From Gaiella sp051003695 (GTDB lineage Bacteria; Actinomycetota; Thermoleophilia; Gaiellales; Gaiellaceae), in the NCBI GenBank assembly GCA_051003695.1, contig JBPCLB010000127.1, forward strand, positions 1 through 22,542: a stretch of 22,542 bases of DNA. Direction: 5' to 3'. Every line of letters begins with the position of its first letter. The stretch's first letter is position 1. The position numbers were made by a program, and so were the translations under genes. A model generated the notes under the pieces. The model was not told the DNA's origin and searched no databases. It was given only the letters and a program-made list of their open reading frames with translations. Positions 20,885-22,542 of the stretch are shown here, piece after piece.

Positions 20885-22542
20885 GCGACGGCGGCTGCGT
20901 GCCCGAGAACCTCGACGACGCCGGTCGCGCCGTTGACCCTGACCCGGTCGCCGCTCGCGATTCGTTGTGTTGCGACCGAGGTGCCGACGACAGCGGGCAG
21001 TCCGAACTCGCGGGCGACGACGGCGGAGTGCGAGGCGACGCCGCCGGCATCGGTGACGAGACCACCGATCTTCGTGAACAGCACGACCCAGGCGGGGTTC
21101 GTCATCTGGCAGATGAGGATCTCGCCGGCCTGCACCTGGTCGAACTCGTCGAGGGATCCGACGACGCGCGCGTTGCCCTCGACCACCCCGGGCGAGCCGG
21201 TGAGCCCGTGGATCAGGTTTGTTCGCTCCGGCTGCTTGCGGTGGAACTTCTCGGGGAAGCCCCAGAGCGTGTAGTACGGGAACGCGAGCTGCGCCTCGGT
21301 CGCCGTGCCGATCCACTCGGGTGGGCGAACGGCGAAGCTGCGCTCACGGTCGTCGCGGCGATCGCCGACCAGCGCCCTCGCAGCGAACGCCGTCTGGGTT
21401 GCCGTGAGGACGCGGAGCTCGTTGTAGCGAAGGAACATCACGTCCTCGGGATCGTCGAGCGCACCACCCTCGACGAGCCGCCTGCCGATCGCGACGAGCA
21501 CCAGGCGGACGTACGCGTTGGTGGCCTGATCGATGTAGAAGTGGTGATCCGGTGTGAGCGGGTTCATCCGCAGCGACAGCTCGAGGGCCCGCTCGAGCTT
21601 CTCCCGCCCGCCAAACTCGGAGACGTCCCCGAGGAGGTCGCTCTTCGCAGCCTCGAGGTCGTCCTTTACCGCGGCGAGCGTCGCCGGGAAGTCGTAGTCG
21701 GTCTCGAGGTAGCCACGGACGGTCTCGACGATCGGCGCCGGATTCTCGCGCCACGTCGGGTAGACGAACTCGTGCGACCAGATCGACTTGTTTCCGAACT
21801 CCCTGCGATACGGGTCGAGCCGCTCGGCGACGAAGCGGCGACCCCGGTCGGATCCCTCGAGCGCGCGCAGCACCTGGCCGGCGGTCTCCCAGGCGAACGC
21901 GCTCGCGAGCTCCGCATCCTGCTTGATCTCCTCCTTCATCTGCCAGAGCGCCTCGATCGCGTCCCAGTTTCGGTCCGCGACCGAGCTCTGGAGTCGACCG
22001 ACGAGCGTGGGGTCGACCTCGCCCTTCACCTCGGCGATCGTGCCGTTCAACCCGATGGTTGCGGAGAACTGCGCGAAATTCAGCATCCAGTGGATCTTCC
22101 AGTGGCGATCGTGGATGTCGATCGCATCCTCGAGGAGGACTGCGAGCTCGACGAGCGACGGCTCCCGGTCGAGAGCGGCGTCGAGGTGGGCGAAGTTGCG
22201 CTCGATCTCGGGCCGCAGGCGATCGCGCCACCAGTCGAGAAAGTTCTCGGAGTAGTGGGGGAGGACGGCGCCGAGATACGCGCCGATCCCGCTGACCCAC
22301 TCGCCTCGAGGAACACGGGCGACATAGCGAGCCTGATACTCGCTCGACTCGACGTGCACGTCGGCGTCTGCGGGGACCGCCGCGTGGTACACATAGCCGT
22401 TGACGTTCTTGACCAGCCAGTCCGACGCGAACGGCGTCCCGAACCGGCGGAACATATGATCGCACGTCAGCCACCAGCCTCCGATGTCGAAGAACATCGG
22501 CGACACCGGGTTCGGGATGTGGAGGTCGTCGAGGATCCAGAG
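20881..22542 (-). CDS. Swivelling-histidine subunit of a split PEP-synthase-like phosphotransferase (5' partial)
   Basis: At least 553 residues are visible; the frame stays open through the right edge and the first visible residues, LDDLHIPNPVSPM, look like conserved interior sequence, so the true start lies outside. The large N-terminal part resembles the substrate-binding domain of rifampin phosphotransferase-type enzymes. The C-terminus is the PEP-utilising mobile domain with ICQMTNPAWV and GGVASHSAVVAREFGLPAVV, in which visible residue 505 is the phosphorylated-type histidine. The usual threonine two residues before this His is alanine. It lacks an ATP-grasp domain, which is encoded three genes downstream, as in phenylphosphate synthase. 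It would transfer phosphate from its His to an acceptor hydroxyl. The stop overlaps gntR by 4 nt. Confidence 0.88.
   Translation of the reverse strand, partial: LWILDDLHIPNPVSPMFFDIGGWWLTCDHMFRRFGTPFASDWLVKNVNGYVYHAAVPADADVHVESSEYQARYVARVPRGEWVSGIGAYLGAVLPHYSENFLDWWRDRLRPEIERNFAHLDAALDREPSLVELAVLLEDAIDIHDRHWKIHWMLNFAQFSATIGLNGTIAEVKGEVDPTLVGRLQSSVADRNWDAIEALWQMKEEIKQDAELASAFAWETAGQVLRALEGSDRGRRFVAERLDPYRREFGNKSIWSHEFVYPTWRENPAPIVETVRGYLETDYDFPATLAAVKDDLEAAKSDLLGDVSEFGGREKLERALELSLRMNPLTPDHHFYIDQATNAYVRLVLVAIGRRLVEGGALDDPEDVMFLRYNELRVLTATQTAFAARALVGDRRDDRERSFAVRPPEWIGTATEAQLAFPYYTLWGFPEKFHRKQPERTNLIHGLTGSPGVVEGNARVVGSLDEFDQVQAGEILICQMTNPAWVVLFTKIGGLVTDAGGVASHSAVVAREFGLPAVVGTSVATQRIASGDRVRVNGATGVVEVLGHAAAVA

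Noticed and set aside
20881..22542. Rifampin phosphotransferase (antibiotic resistance) for the split dikinase
   Set aside because: Domain content is similar, but the two-gene split and the catabolic neighbours point to a metabolic substrate. Sequence alone cannot exclude it.
1..22542. CRISPR arrays, insertion sequences or intact prophage genes
   Set aside because: No regularly spaced direct repeats, transposase or integrase genes were seen in reading both strands.

Overview
The window is GC-rich, uses many GTG starts and has several leaderless-type promoters. It carries an actinobacterial-looking gene set: a divergent IleRS, IspH, a CtaG-type oxidase assembly factor and a Mo-hydroxylase operon. 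The best guess is a deep-branching actinobacterium, perhaps Thermoleophilia. That is inferred from style and gene families, not proven.

Region 1 (1-8106) is mostly housekeeping. Thioredoxin (-) diverges from an unusual isoleucyl-tRNA synthetase (+), which converges on ispH and an EamA exporter (-). Next come a decayed HNH-endonuclease remnant against tRNA-Pro(UGG), a run of alternating hairpins, an aquaporin (-), an M15-type peptidase (+), a coiled-coil lipoprotein (+) and tRNA-Gly(UCC) (-).

Region 2 (8117-13687) lies on the + strand: CtaG-like membrane protein, PhoD-like secreted phosphatase, MFS transporter, then the alpha and beta subunits of a 2-oxoacid/acetoin dehydrogenase E1 that overlap by 4 nt. 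No E2 or E3 follows.

Region 3 (13736 to the right edge) is the striking part. It is one minus-strand operon of ten genes, nine junctions of which overlap by 4-13 nt or are 3 nt apart. In transcription order it encodes: the swivelling-histidine subunit of a PEP-synthase-like phosphotransferase (5' end outside the window), a GntR/FCD regulator, a cyclase-family metal hydrolase, the separate ATP-grasp subunit of the same phosphotransferase, an HD-domain protein, the FAD, molybdopterin and 2Fe-2S subunits of a xanthine-dehydrogenase-type hydroxylase, a fumarylacetoacetate-hydrolase-family enzyme, and a small ABM-family monooxygenase-like protein. The split dikinase resembles the architecture of phenylphosphate synthase, and of rifampin phosphotransferase cut in two. 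Together these suggest an undescribed catabolic route for a hydroxylated aromatic, heterocyclic or lactam compound: ATP-driven phosphorylation, Mo-dependent hydroxylation, hydrolytic ring opening and C-C cleavage under a metabolite-sensing GntR repressor. The gene families are well supported; the substrate and step order are inference.
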